Shown in pieces: positions 1 to 5,642 of a stretch of DNA of 9,180 nucleotides; within the stretch, counting starts at the first letter, position 1; each line of letters begins with the position of its first letter. The notes below the pieces were generated by a model, which worked only from the letters and a program-made list of their open reading frames with translations, was not told the DNA's origin and did not search any database. The position numbers and the translations under genes were made by a program. The stretch is taken from the NCBI GenBank assembly GCA_014523525.1, contig JAATVL010000069.1, forward strand, positions 1 through 9,180. The letters run 5' to 3'. The stretch comes from Nitrososphaerales archaeon TH703 (GTDB lineage: Archaea > Thermoproteota > Nitrososphaeria > Nitrososphaerales > Nitrososphaeraceae).

Positions 1-104
1 AATCTTCTTAACGCATTGACATACTGCCTTGGAATATCGTCAAATTCAATAACAATGTGATTATTATCTCTTTCAAGAATCTTAATTGAGTTCAAACCGT
101 CCAC
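1..104 (-). CDS. rpo3: DNA-directed RNA polymerase subunit Rpo3 (subunit D), N-terminal fragment
   Basis: This is a partial gene that runs off the left edge; about 34 codons are visible. The reading is MDGLNSIKILERDNNHIVIE followed by FDDIPRQYVNALRR. It matches the start of archaeal RNA polymerase subunit D (eukaryotic Rpb3, bacterial alpha): a first beta strand of the form IKILERD, then a helix with the family hallmark NALRR. Rpo3 pairs with Rpo11 to form the platform on which the polymerase assembles. The frame is closed by TAA at 111-113. The possible starts are GTG at 104 or TTG at 95. I prefer GTG because a TATA-like box at 124-133 lies the right distance upstream for a leaderless transcript beginning there. 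The usual archaeal upstream partners (rps13, rps4, rps11) are not adjacent; the neighbour is a divergent unit of unknown function. Identification rests on a short stretch but the motif is distinctive. Confidence 0.85.
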   Translation of the reverse strand, partial: MDGLNSIKILERDNNHIVIEFDDIPRQYVNALRR

Positions 105-123
105 GAAATTTTACTAACGTGCA

Positions 124-133
124 CTTAAAAATC
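124..133 (-). promoter_or_regulatory. TATA-like box for rpo3
   Basis: On the minus strand the sequence reads GATTTTTAAG, centred about 24 nt upstream of the GTG codon at 104. That spacing places transcription initiation at or next to the GTG, as in leaderless archaeal mRNAs. No Shine-Dalgarno sequence is visible between the box and the start. Confidence 0.45.
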
Positions 134-171
134 TACCGAAAAAAGCTATCATAATCATACTGATTTGTATC

Positions 172-182
172 AAAAGCTTAAT
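172..182 (+). promoter_or_regulatory. TATA-like box for the 201-928 gene pair
   Basis: AAAAGCTTAAT is centred about 22-25 nt upstream of the TTG at 201, again the arrangement of a leaderless archaeal promoter. With the rpo3 box it makes 105-200 a compact divergent promoter region. Confidence 0.35.
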
Positions 183-200
183 CCTTTGTAATGCAATAAT

Positions 201-692
201 TTGTCTAACTTGAATAGTATTGTCAAACTTGAATATTTTGGAGTATCCCCACTTGAAATAGAAGTCATCTATAATACTCTTTCTAAGTTTTCGGTGGTCG
301 ATGAGGGAGAAATTTTAGTTGATGAGTCTGAATACGTAAGTCTGCTAAATATCGAGTTTCCAGTTGCTTATGATGAGTATTTCTTTGAATCATTTGGCTT
401 TGAAAATTGGCAGAAAATTAAGTATGTATTTAAAGAAATGAAACGTAGGAGAGGTAGAAAACGGTTTAAAATAACATTATCTTTTTGTGGAATATCAACA
501 GACATAAATTCAAAGTTGGTATTTTCGTTGACTAGTGAAATTGGTCCACAGTTTGAATATGCAATTGAAAAAATAGAACATATCATAGACACAATTCATA
601 TAGAAATCAAAAATCTTGAATCAAAAAGACAATCTATGTCGTATACATATGATGCAATTGCTATGAAGTGGGTTCTAGTTGATATAATTTAA
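201..692 (+). CDS. Hypothetical protein, 163 residues, with a central basic patch
   Basis: I do not recognise this family. The predicted protein is soluble, with no signal peptide or membrane segment. An acidic, mixed alpha/beta N-terminal half contains FGFENWQKIKYVF at about residues 65-77. A strongly basic run KRRRGRKRFK follows at residues 81-90, then a beta-rich stretch and a helix with many Ile/Glu residues near 119-140. The basic patch would suit nucleic-acid or ribosome contact, but that is inference. The start is TTG at 201: TAA at 189-191 closes the frame just upstream, and the next candidate is TTG at 210. There is no Shine-Dalgarno sequence, which fits a leaderless transcript. The stop codon overlaps the start of the next gene by one base (TAATG), so the two are almost certainly co-transcribed and probably act together. 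Divergence from rpo3 may reflect shared control with the transcription/translation machinery. Confidence 0.75.
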   Translation: MSNLNSIVKLEYFGVSPLEIEVIYNTLSKFSVVDEGEILVDESEYVSLLNIEFPVAYDEYFFESFGFENWQKIKYVFKEMKRRRGRKRFKITLSFCGISTDINSKLVFSLTSEIGPQFEYAIEKIEHIIDTIHIEIKNLESKRQSMSYTYDAIAMKWVLVDII

Positions 693-928
693 TGACCGTA
701 AAACTGGAATCAAGATGCATATTATGTGTGAGGAAGGCCATTGAGGAAAAATATTGTAAATACCATTATGAGGCGTTACAATCTCTAAGGGTTCATTATG
801 AGATATGGAAAAGCCGTTACGGGAAAATTTCTTGGCATGATTATCTAAGGAGATTGAAGAAAATAAAGTATACTGGTAAATGGGTTAAGGAAGTCATTGA
901 AGTAGAGTTAAAAATGTGTAAAAAATGA
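692..928 (+). CDS. Small zinc-finger-like protein, 78 residues, unknown function
   Basis: This is a short, highly basic protein with a putative metal site near its N-terminus: C9-x2-C12-x9-C22-x2-H25 (CILC ... CKYH). The remainder looks helical and rich in Lys, Trp and Tyr (for example KSRYGKISWHDYLRRLKK and TGKWVKEVIE). Cys/His spacing of this kind is typical of small treble-clef or zinc-ribbon-like knuckles that bind nucleic acid or protein; zinc binding here is inferred from spacing only. The ATG at 692 overlaps the stop codon of the 163-residue gene by one base, indicating translational coupling. No other start is needed. The gene converges on the thermosome gene, and the 22-bp gap holds T-rich termination signals for both directions. 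The function is unknown; I call it real because of the tight coupling, the metal-site pattern and coding-like composition. Confidence 0.75.
   Translation: MTVKLESRCILCVRKAIEEKYCKYHYEALQSLRVHYEIWKSRYGKISWHDYLRRLKKIKYTGKWVKEVIEVELKMCKK
909..925 (-). terminator. T-rich terminator for the thermosome gene
   Basis: On the minus strand, about 25-40 bases past the thermosome stop, there are two T runs (six T at 920-925 and five T at 910-914). They lie inside the 3' end of the convergent 78-residue gene, so the two transcripts would overlap by some tens of bases. Confidence 0.4.
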
Positions 929-937
929 GATTATGAT

Positions 938-952
938 TCTTTCTTTTTGTTT
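938..952 (+). terminator. T-rich archaeal terminator after the 201-928 unit
   Basis: Ten bases after the TGA stop the plus strand reads TCTTTCTTTTTGTTT with no needed hairpin. Pyrimidine/T-rich tracts of this kind terminate archaeal RNA polymerase. Confidence 0.5.
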
Positions 953-2597
953 ACATTTCTCCCATGCCACCAGGAGGCATACCGCCTCCAGGAGGACCAC
1001 CTCCAGACTTGCTGGAAGCTATTACGTCATCAATTCTAAGAATCATGGATGCAACTTCTGTTGCTGATTTAATAATTTGTTCCTTAACACTAAGTGGTTC
1101 TACAATATCTAGTTTGGACATATCCACAACCTTTCCACCTCTTGCATCAATACCACTCCATTTAGATCCCTTTGTTTGTTTGGAGCGTAGTTCTGTAAGT
1201 GTATCTATTGGATCCATTCCAGCATTCTCTGCTAACGCCAGTGGAATAACTTCAAGGGATTCTGCAAATTTATCTGCTGCTAACTGTTCTCTTCCAGACA
1301 ACGTGGAAGACCACTCTCTTAGTTTTCCTGCAACATAAGATTCTGGTGATCCACCGCCCGCAACTATCGAGGGTTTTTCCATGACATCCTTTGTAACCAT
1401 TAAGGCATCATGTATTGAGCGTTCGGCCTCATCAACCACCCTTTGTGAACCTCCTCTAATCAGAATAGTAACAGCCTTTGGATGTTTACATCCTTCAATG
1501 AAAACCCATTTATCAGTTTCAACCTTTCTCTCCTCTACAAGATCTGCTGAACCTAGATCTTTAGAGCTCAAGTCCTCAAGATTATTAACAGTTCGAGCGC
1601 CTGTTGCCCTGGACAATTTGGTCATATCACTTTCTTTAACCCTGCGAACTGACAAAATGTTGGATTTTGCCAAATAATGTTGAGCAACATCATCTATGCC
1701 TTTTTGACATATAGCTACATTTGCACCTGATGAAATTATCTTATCTACCATGTTTTTTAGCATTTTATTCTCTTCATCAAGAAACATCTTCATTTGATCT
1801 GGTGAATTAATGTTGATTTTAGCATCAAATTCAGTTTTCTCTATTTCTAAAGCAGAATTTATAAGTGCAATCTTTGCTTTTTCAACTCTCTTTGGCATTC
1901 CACCGTGAACAACTTCTTTATCAAGTACAATTCCCTTTATTAGTTTGGTATCTCGTAATGAGCCCCCTGTTTTCTTTTCAACCTTGACATCATCAATATC
2001 CATCATATAAGCAGATTCGTTTGGTTCTGAAACCTGTAAAGCTGCATTAACAACCACTTCAGATAATTCATCAGAGTCCTTTGATACGAGTTTGGTTTGC
2101 ATCGATGTTCTTGCCACTTTAATTAACTCAGATTTATTGCTTGGATCTATTTTTTGTGCGAGGTGATTAAATATTTCAATGCTCTTTAATGCACTCTTTC
2201 TATATCCATCAACAATAATAGTTGGATGAACATCCTTTGTGATTAATTCCTCCGCTTTTTCAATCAATGCACCTGCTAAAACTACTACAGATGAAGTTCC
2301 ATCACCTACTTCATTATCAGTAGCCTTACTGATTTCAACCATCATCTTTGCAGCCGGATGCTGTACGTCAATTTCTTTTAGTATTGTTGCACCATCGTTA
2401 GTTATTGTTACATCTCCTAGTCCATCAACCAACATTTTATCCATCCCTCGTGGACCCAAGGAGCTCCTTACTACTTCAGAAATTAATTTTGCTGCGGCGA
2501 TATTATTTTTTTGTGCGTCACGTCCCTTCGTCTGACTTGCTCCTTCTTTCAATATTAAAACAGGCATACCGCCTGCCGAACCTTGTTGAACTGACAT
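951..2597 (-). CDS. ths: Thermosome subunit (group II chaperonin, Hsp60/CCT family)
   Basis: This is an ATP-driven cytosolic chaperonin subunit that forms a double-ring cage with a built-in helical lid. At 548 residues it is full length. The nucleotide-binding equatorial motifs are present: LGPRGMDKMLVD at 47-58, TNDGATIL at 66-73 and GDGTSS at 98-103. The last has Ser where many relatives have Thr, and the catalytic-region Asp99 is kept. The triple glycine GGG occurs at 414-416, and the C-terminal equatorial segment contains SGIDARGG and ILRIDDVI. The protein ends in a low-complexity Gly/Pro/Met tail (residues 532-548, with GGGM and GGMGEM). Such tails project into the chamber in GroEL; in archaeal chaperonins they are variable. 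The ATG at 2597 follows a TATA-like box at 2645-2654 and AGGAGA at 2611-2616. It lies downstream of rpl11 but with 79 bp and its own promoter between them. Identification is secure; the subunit type (alpha or beta) cannot be told. Confidence 0.98.
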   Translation of the reverse strand: MSVQQGSAGGMPVLILKEGASQTKGRDAQKNNIAAAKLISEVVRSSLGPRGMDKMLVDGLGDVTITNDGATILKEIDVQHPAAKMMVEISKATDNEVGDGTSSVVVLAGALIEKAEELITKDVHPTIIVDGYRKSALKSIEIFNHLAQKIDPSNKSELIKVARTSMQTKLVSKDSDELSEVVVNAALQVSEPNESAYMMDIDDVKVEKKTGGSLRDTKLIKGIVLDKEVVHGGMPKRVEKAKIALINSALEIEKTEFDAKININSPDQMKMFLDEENKMLKNMVDKIISSGANVAICQKGIDDVAQHYLAKSNILSVRRVKESDMTKLSRATGARTVNNLEDLSSKDLGSADLVEERKVETDKWVFIEGCKHPKAVTILIRGGSQRVVDEAERSIHDALMVTKDVMEKPSIVAGGGSPESYVAGKLREWSSTLSGREQLAADKFAESLEVIPLALAENAGMDPIDTLTELRSKQTKGSKWSGIDARGGKVVDMSKLDIVEPLSVKEQIIKSATEVASMILRIDDVIASSKSGGGPPGGGMPPGGMGEM

Positions 2598-2616
2598 TTA
2601 TTTTATCATTTCTCCT
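2598..2616 (-). promoter_or_regulatory. Leader with AGGAGA and a three-codon mini-ORF before the thermosome start
   Basis: Reading the minus strand, AGGAGA (2616-2611) is followed one base later by ATG ATA AAA TAA (2609-2598), which abuts the thermosome ATG at 2597. AGGAGA is too close to serve the first ATG and slightly far (13 nt) for the second. It therefore probably serves the thermosome start, and the mini-ORF may be incidental. Confidence 0.35.
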
Positions 2617-2644
2617 AAAATTTAATCTAAGTTCGAATTTTGGT

Positions 2645-2654
2645 ATATTTTAAA
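2645..2654 (-). promoter_or_regulatory. TATA-like box for the thermosome gene
   Basis: The minus strand reads TTAAAATATA, about 50 nt upstream of the thermosome ATG. Initiation about 26 nt downstream would give a leader of roughly 25 nt that contains the AGGAGA element. It lies after the rpl11 stop, so the thermosome can be transcribed independently, as expected of a stress-responsive gene. Confidence 0.45.
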
Positions 2655-2663
2655 TTTGCGACA

Positions 2664-2676
2664 ATAGAAAAGAAAT
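2664..2676 (-). terminator. T-rich terminator after rpl11
   Basis: Directly after the rpl11 TAA the minus strand is T-rich (TTTCTTTTCT). It may end the rpl11 transcript, with the thermosome promoter just beyond it. Confidence 0.35.
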
Positions 2677-3159
2677 TTAGACTATTAAGTGGTCAAATTT
2701 TCCCGCCATCAGATCAGGGTAGATTTCCCTTGCTGGTTTGTCCTCTACTTTAATTCCACTGCTTACACAGGAGCCTATAATTTCCTTTACACTTGATTTT
2801 AGGCTTGTCGCATACGAAATATCAATTTTCATTTTGGCTATTTTTACAATTGCTTCCATGGAAATATTTCCAACAAAGTCTTTTCCCGCCGTACCAGATC
2901 CTTTAGATATATTAGCTTCTTTTGCTATTAGAGCAGTAGTAGGAGGTACTCCAACTTCTACGTTAAATTTTTTTGTGTCTGGATCAACATCCACTTTTAC
3001 AGGCACCTTCATTCCATGAAACTCTTTGGTTTTTTCATTAATCGTATTAACTACCTGCAATACGTTAATACCCATCGGGCCTAAAGCAGGTCCAAGGGGA
3101 GGTCCAGCACTAGCTTCACCACCGCTTACAAGAGCAGAAATAGATTTTTTTTGTTCCAT
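2677..3159 (-). CDS. rpl11: Large ribosomal subunit protein L11 (uL11)
   Basis: This protein binds 23S rRNA at the GTPase-associated centre at the base of the ribosomal stalk. Its 160 residues match the normal archaeal length. The N-terminal domain carries the family signature, including GGEASAGPPLGPALGPMGIN at 13-32, which is the conserved proline/glycine loop. It is followed by the beta strands around VPVKVDVDPDTKKFNVEVG and the linker VPPTTALIAKE. The C-terminal rRNA-binding domain has KGSGTAGKDFVGNIS and the helix ending in the conserved region IIGSCVSSGI. ATG at 3159 has no Shine-Dalgarno sequence, but a TATA-like box lies 20-27 nt upstream, so a leaderless transcript is likely even though spt5 is only 52 bp away. 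rpl1 and rpl10, frequent downstream partners in archaea, are absent; the thermosome gene follows instead. Confidence 0.98.
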   Translation of the reverse strand: MEQKKSISALVSGGEASAGPPLGPALGPMGINVLQVVNTINEKTKEFHGMKVPVKVDVDPDTKKFNVEVGVPPTTALIAKEANISKGSGTAGKDFVGNISMEAIVKIAKMKIDISYATSLKSSVKEIIGSCVSSGIKVEDKPAREIYPDLMAGKFDHLIV

Positions 3160-3177
3160 CTTAGACCAGTCTTAGAT

Positions 3178-3186
3178 TTATATTCT
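3178..3186 (-). promoter_or_regulatory. TATA-like box for rpl11
   Basis: The minus strand reads GAATATAAA with its centre about 23 nt upstream of the rpl11 ATG. That position suits a leaderless transcript and suggests rpl11 can be transcribed separately from spt5. Confidence 0.4.
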
Positions 3187-3211
3187 TTAATTTAATAGTT
3201 TTTGCACCATT

Positions 3212-3874
3212 CTATGATGCCTTTTTTAGATAATTCGCATCTACGGTTACAGGTATTTGATATGGGGAATCTAGCAATAACACAGTTGCTTCTTGTTTTT
3301 CGTAATCAACCCTAGTTATCTTAGCCTTCATGGATTTGAATGGCCCAGCTATTACTTCAACTGTATCATCTATGCTTAATTCCGATACTACTGGTCTTTT
3401 CACTAGATAATTTTCAATGTCCTTGTATGGTAATTCCCCACGAATTTGTCCTTTGACATGTCTTACCCCAATAAGAGCGTCGTAAGCAATATTAGAATTA
3501 GGAGCTTCAATAATTATGTAACCCTTAAAACTATCAAGTAGCAATATGGAACGCACAGGAATCTTCTTTGAGTTTATCCTATTTTGCGCCAAATTTACTA
3601 CAATGTGTTCCTGACCACCACTTGTTCTAATTGCAAAAAATTTTGAATCTGATTCCTTGCTATTGGCTTCTATTTGAGGGTTTTCAGTGCTAACCTTAGT
3701 ATCAACTGATTGATCCTTGGATGTATCATATTCGGATCTGTCAGTCTCTACGGATTTTTCTTCGTCTATGGTCTCGGTCTTTTCGGAGGTAGTTTCAGTT
3801 TTCATATCCGAGTCAGTAAAAACCTTATCCAGGTCATCAAGGTTGTCTTCTTTTTCTATAGTACTACCTTCCAA
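3212..3874 (-). CDS. spt5: Transcription elongation factor Spt5 (NusG homologue) with acidic N-terminal extension
   Basis: Spt5 binds the RNA polymerase clamp through its NGN domain, usually as a dimer with Spt4, and promotes processive elongation. The NGN domain spans about residues 78-160 (FFAIRTSGGQE, then KGYIIIEAP and VRHVKGQIRGELP). The KOW domain spans about 165-215, with VEVIAGPFKSMKAKI as the KOW core. Ahead of these lie about 77 residues that are low in complexity and strongly acidic: 25 are Asp or Glu, and Ser/Thr are abundant. Archaeal Spt5 is commonly about 150 residues, so this one is longer; an acidic N-terminal region is also a feature of eukaryotic Spt5. The start given is TTG at 3874, directly after an in-frame TAA at 3875-3877. 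ATG at 3805 (residue 24) is the alternative and would still keep most of the acidic region. A TATA-like box at 3903-3912 favours a start near 3874-3888. The extension is read directly; its role is unknown. Confidence 0.95.
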   Translation of the reverse strand: MEGSTIEKEDNLDDLDKVFTDSDMKTETTSEKTETIDEEKSVETDRSEYDTSKDQSVDTKVSTENPQIEANSKESDSKFFAIRTSGGQEHIVVNLAQNRINSKKIPVRSILLLDSFKGYIIIEAPNSNIAYDALIGVRHVKGQIRGELPYKDIENYLVKRPVVSELSIDDTVEVIAGPFKSMKAKITRVDYEKQEATVLLLDSPYQIPVTVDANYLKKAS

Positions 3875-3902
3875 TTATATTCAGCATACGATAGCTTATT
3901 AC

Positions 3903-3912
3903 AATTTATAAG
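3903..3912 (-). promoter_or_regulatory. TATA-like box for spt5
   Basis: The minus strand reads CTTATAAATT, centred about 34 nt before the TTG at 3874. Initiation about 26 nt downstream would leave a leader of roughly 8 nt. This supports the upstream TTG start over the internal ATG at 3805. Confidence 0.45.
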
Positions 3913-3995
3913 TTTAATCAAAGATCATCTTTTCTCAAAATAAGCTTCATTCACAGTGTCACTAATCGATGATTCGCATCTAATTGTGAATTTCC

Positions 3996-4187
3996 TTATG
4001 CCCGCATATTTTTCTTTCTGGATGCAATTGAAGATGCAAAATAAATAATAAATCCGCATATTGCCATTATCAATCCATAAAGGGATAAGGAACCTTTGCT
4101 CAAGTAGGTACCAATTCCTACGATTATAGCTCCCATGACTAGTAGCACCATCCCAATTCTAGCGTACCTTGGAATACTTTTTGACAT
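3996..4187 (-). CDS. Small membrane protein with two predicted helices, 63 residues
   Basis: I do not recognise the family. A short polar, basic N-terminus (MSKSIPRYAR) precedes a first hydrophobic segment at about residues 11-29. A short loop (SKGSLS) leads to a second segment at about 35-54, and the tail is basic (SRKKNMRA). By the positive-inside rule both ends would face the cytoplasm. It lies upstream of spt5 on the same strand, where secE often lies in archaea. However, SecE has one membrane helix preceded by an amphipathic helix, and this protein has two, so I do not call it SecE. The 121-bp gap to spt5 carries a separate TATA box, so co-transcription is not required. ATG at 4187 is the natural start; a weak TATA-like stretch lies at 4210-4219. 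Confidence 0.65.
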   Translation of the reverse strand: MSKSIPRYARIGMVLLVMGAIIVGIGTYLSKGSLSLYGLIMAICGFIIYFASSIASRKKNMRA

Positions 4188-4209
4188 TTTCTTATTTCTT
4201 AGATAATTT

Positions 4210-4219
4210 CTAATTTTAA
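4210..4219 (-). promoter_or_regulatory. Possible TATA-like box for the 63-residue membrane protein
   Basis: The minus strand reads TTAAAATTAG, centred about 27 nt upstream of the ATG at 4187. The surrounding DNA is AT-rich in general, so this is only suggestive. Confidence 0.25.
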
Positions 4220-4284
4220 TTACTAATATAACTTATCATACGAAAGATACTTGAAGTGAACTAGAGTGAGCAAAACATCACATT

Positions 4285-4294
4285 TTTATTTAAG
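4285..4294 (+). promoter_or_regulatory. TATA-like box for the geranylgeranyl-reductase-family gene
   Basis: TTTATTTAAG is centred about 28 nt upstream of the ATG at 4318. There is no Shine-Dalgarno sequence in between, so a leaderless or very short-leader transcript is likely. Confidence 0.4.
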
Positions 4295-4317
4295 AATATA
4301 TTATTTGTCGTTACCAA

Positions 4318-5352
4318 ATGAAGATAGCAGTCGTTGGAATGGGAGTTGCAGGTGCTTATCTTATGAACGGGCTCGGCAAAGATCATGATAATTTCGTGAA
4401 AGGATTTGAAAGAATGCCTATTGAACAACATGATGCAGTTTGTGCATGGGCAACCTGTGAAAATATAATGGATGATTTGGTTAAAGAATGTGGCCTTAAT
4501 TTTGATGACTATATTTTACATGAAGGAAAAAGCATGAGGGTAGATATGGGTCAAAGTAGTAAAGAGGATAACAGCATTAATGTTGGATTGAACGGAATGG
4601 TTACTTATGATAAATTGAAGTTAATTAAGGATATGATACGAGGTACCAATATCCAGTTTGGGGTTATTCCAAAGAAAGGGACTCTTGAATCAGAGTTTGA
4701 TCTTATTATTGATTCTACAGGTTTTCACCGTAATTATTTGCCGCGTCCCCAAAATGAAATGTGGATACCATGTATTCAGTATAAAGTGAAATATCAAGAC
4801 AATACTCCCTTTGACGATTTTTACTTGAAAGCCTTTCCTTCAATGAAGGGCTATTTTTGGTATTTCCCTTTAGAAAATGGCTATGCACATATTGGCGCTG
4901 GAGATTACGAACGAAAAAATAACAATGTATTTGTCGATAAATTTTTAAAAAAACATAAATGTGAAATAATAAAGAAGGTTGGTCGTCCAGTTAGAATAAG
5001 TCCACCCAAAAATTCCGAACCTTTTACTGATGGCCGAAAAACTGTTGGCGTTGGTGAATCCATAGGGACTGTATATCCTTTGCTTGGTGAAGGAATCATT
5101 CCGTCAACATGGTGTGCACAATTTTTTATTAAACACATTAATGACTTTAATGCTTATAGAAGAGAGGTCTTAAAGAAGTTTCAAATTTATGCACTTGTAT
5201 TCAATTTTATTCAGATGAAAATTAATGGTAAATTTAATCTTTTTAAAAATGCTGTTGAATTATTTAAGATTTACAATCACATGAAACGTGAGGAAAAGAG
5301 GTACGGAATGGAAGTGAGATTCAAAGATTTAATTAAAGTTTCAAGGATTTAA
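4318..5352 (+). CDS. Geranylgeranyl-reductase-family FAD-dependent oxidoreductase
   Basis: Members of this flavoprotein family saturate isoprenoid double bonds, for example in archaeal membrane lipids, dolichol phosphate or quinones. The N-terminal dinucleotide fold is clear: VVGMGVAG at residues 5-12, with Glu31 ending the second strand. A Cys pair follows, C42-x4-C47 in VCAWATC, where relatives carry a conserved Cys near the active site. The second FAD region reads DLIIDSTGF. The third, VGVGESIGTVYPLLGEGI at about 243-260, corresponds to the usual GDAAG...P..GEGI; the normal Asp is Glu247. At 344 residues it is shorter than many members (about 380-450), mainly at the C-terminus. The ATG at 4318 is the first start after an in-frame stop at 4291. 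The gene stands alone, divergent from the 63-residue membrane protein and convergent with the glycosyltransferase unit. The substrate cannot be assigned; saturation of dolichyl phosphate or archaeal lipid chains are possibilities. Confidence 0.85.
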   Translation: MKIAVVGMGVAGAYLMNGLGKDHDNFVKGFERMPIEQHDAVCAWATCENIMDDLVKECGLNFDDYILHEGKSMRVDMGQSSKEDNSINVGLNGMVTYDKLKLIKDMIRGTNIQFGVIPKKGTLESEFDLIIDSTGFHRNYLPRPQNEMWIPCIQYKVKYQDNTPFDDFYLKAFPSMKGYFWYFPLENGYAHIGAGDYERKNNNVFVDKFLKKHKCEIIKKVGRPVRISPPKNSEPFTDGRKTVGVGESIGTVYPLLGEGIIPSTWCAQFFIKHINDFNAYRREVLKKFQIYALVFNFIQMKINGKFNLFKNAVELFKIYNHMKREEKRYGMEVRFKDLIKVSRI

Positions 5353-5402
5353 GTTCCATTACTAAGGTAGAATGCATTTTATATTTACATAGGACTTTAC
5401 TT

Positions 5403-5642
5403 TCAGTTTTTCAGTAACGCTTTTTGTAAATATTTCGTTTTCAGGAAACCCAGTAATAAAATCAATACAATTACTAGTCCAATGGCCAACGATGCTTTAA
5501 TTATAGAGGAGATCAATCGATCCATAGTATTGTAGAATACATTGATATGTAATGGTCCAATTATAAAGACTAAAAAATATGAAACCGTCATTATCATTAT
5601 CCACATGATAAAAATCAGCATGAAAAGTCCAAACAATCTCAT
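5403..5642 (-). CDS. Small membrane protein with two predicted helices, 79 residues, coupled to the glycosyltransferase
   Basis: I do not recognise the family. Two long hydrophobic segments are visible at about residues 5-29 and 44-67. The linker is short and polar (NVFYNTMDR), and the C-terminal tail is basic (KTKYLQKALLKN). The ATG at 5642 overlaps the stop of the upstream glycosyltransferase gene by four bases (ATGA), the classic arrangement for translational coupling. It may be a subunit or partner of that membrane enzyme, but this is inference from position. The gene ends convergently with the geranylgeranyl-reductase-family gene, leaving a 50-bp AT-rich gap. Confidence 0.7.
   Translation of the reverse strand: MRLFGLFMLIFIMWIMIMTVSYFLVFIIGPLHINVFYNTMDRLISSIIKASLAIGLVIVLILLLGFLKTKYLQKALLKN

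Noticed and set aside
964..1677. Plus-strand open frames of about 100-125 codons opposite the thermosome gene
   Set aside because: They are antisense shadows of a secure, full-length thermosome reading frame and show no recognisable domains.
3965..3980. Short inverted repeat GATG...CATC as a hairpin terminator after the 63-residue gene
   Set aside because: A four-base stem with no following T tract is too weak to call, and archaeal termination does not depend on hairpins.
3875..3995. A hidden small gene between the 63-residue protein and spt5
   Set aside because: Minus-strand frames close within about ten codons; the stretch holds a TATA box rather than a coding sequence.
3996..4187. SecE (Sec61 gamma) upstream of spt5
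   Set aside because: The location fits, but the protein has two hydrophobic segments and lacks the N-terminal amphipathic helix plus single membrane helix of SecE.
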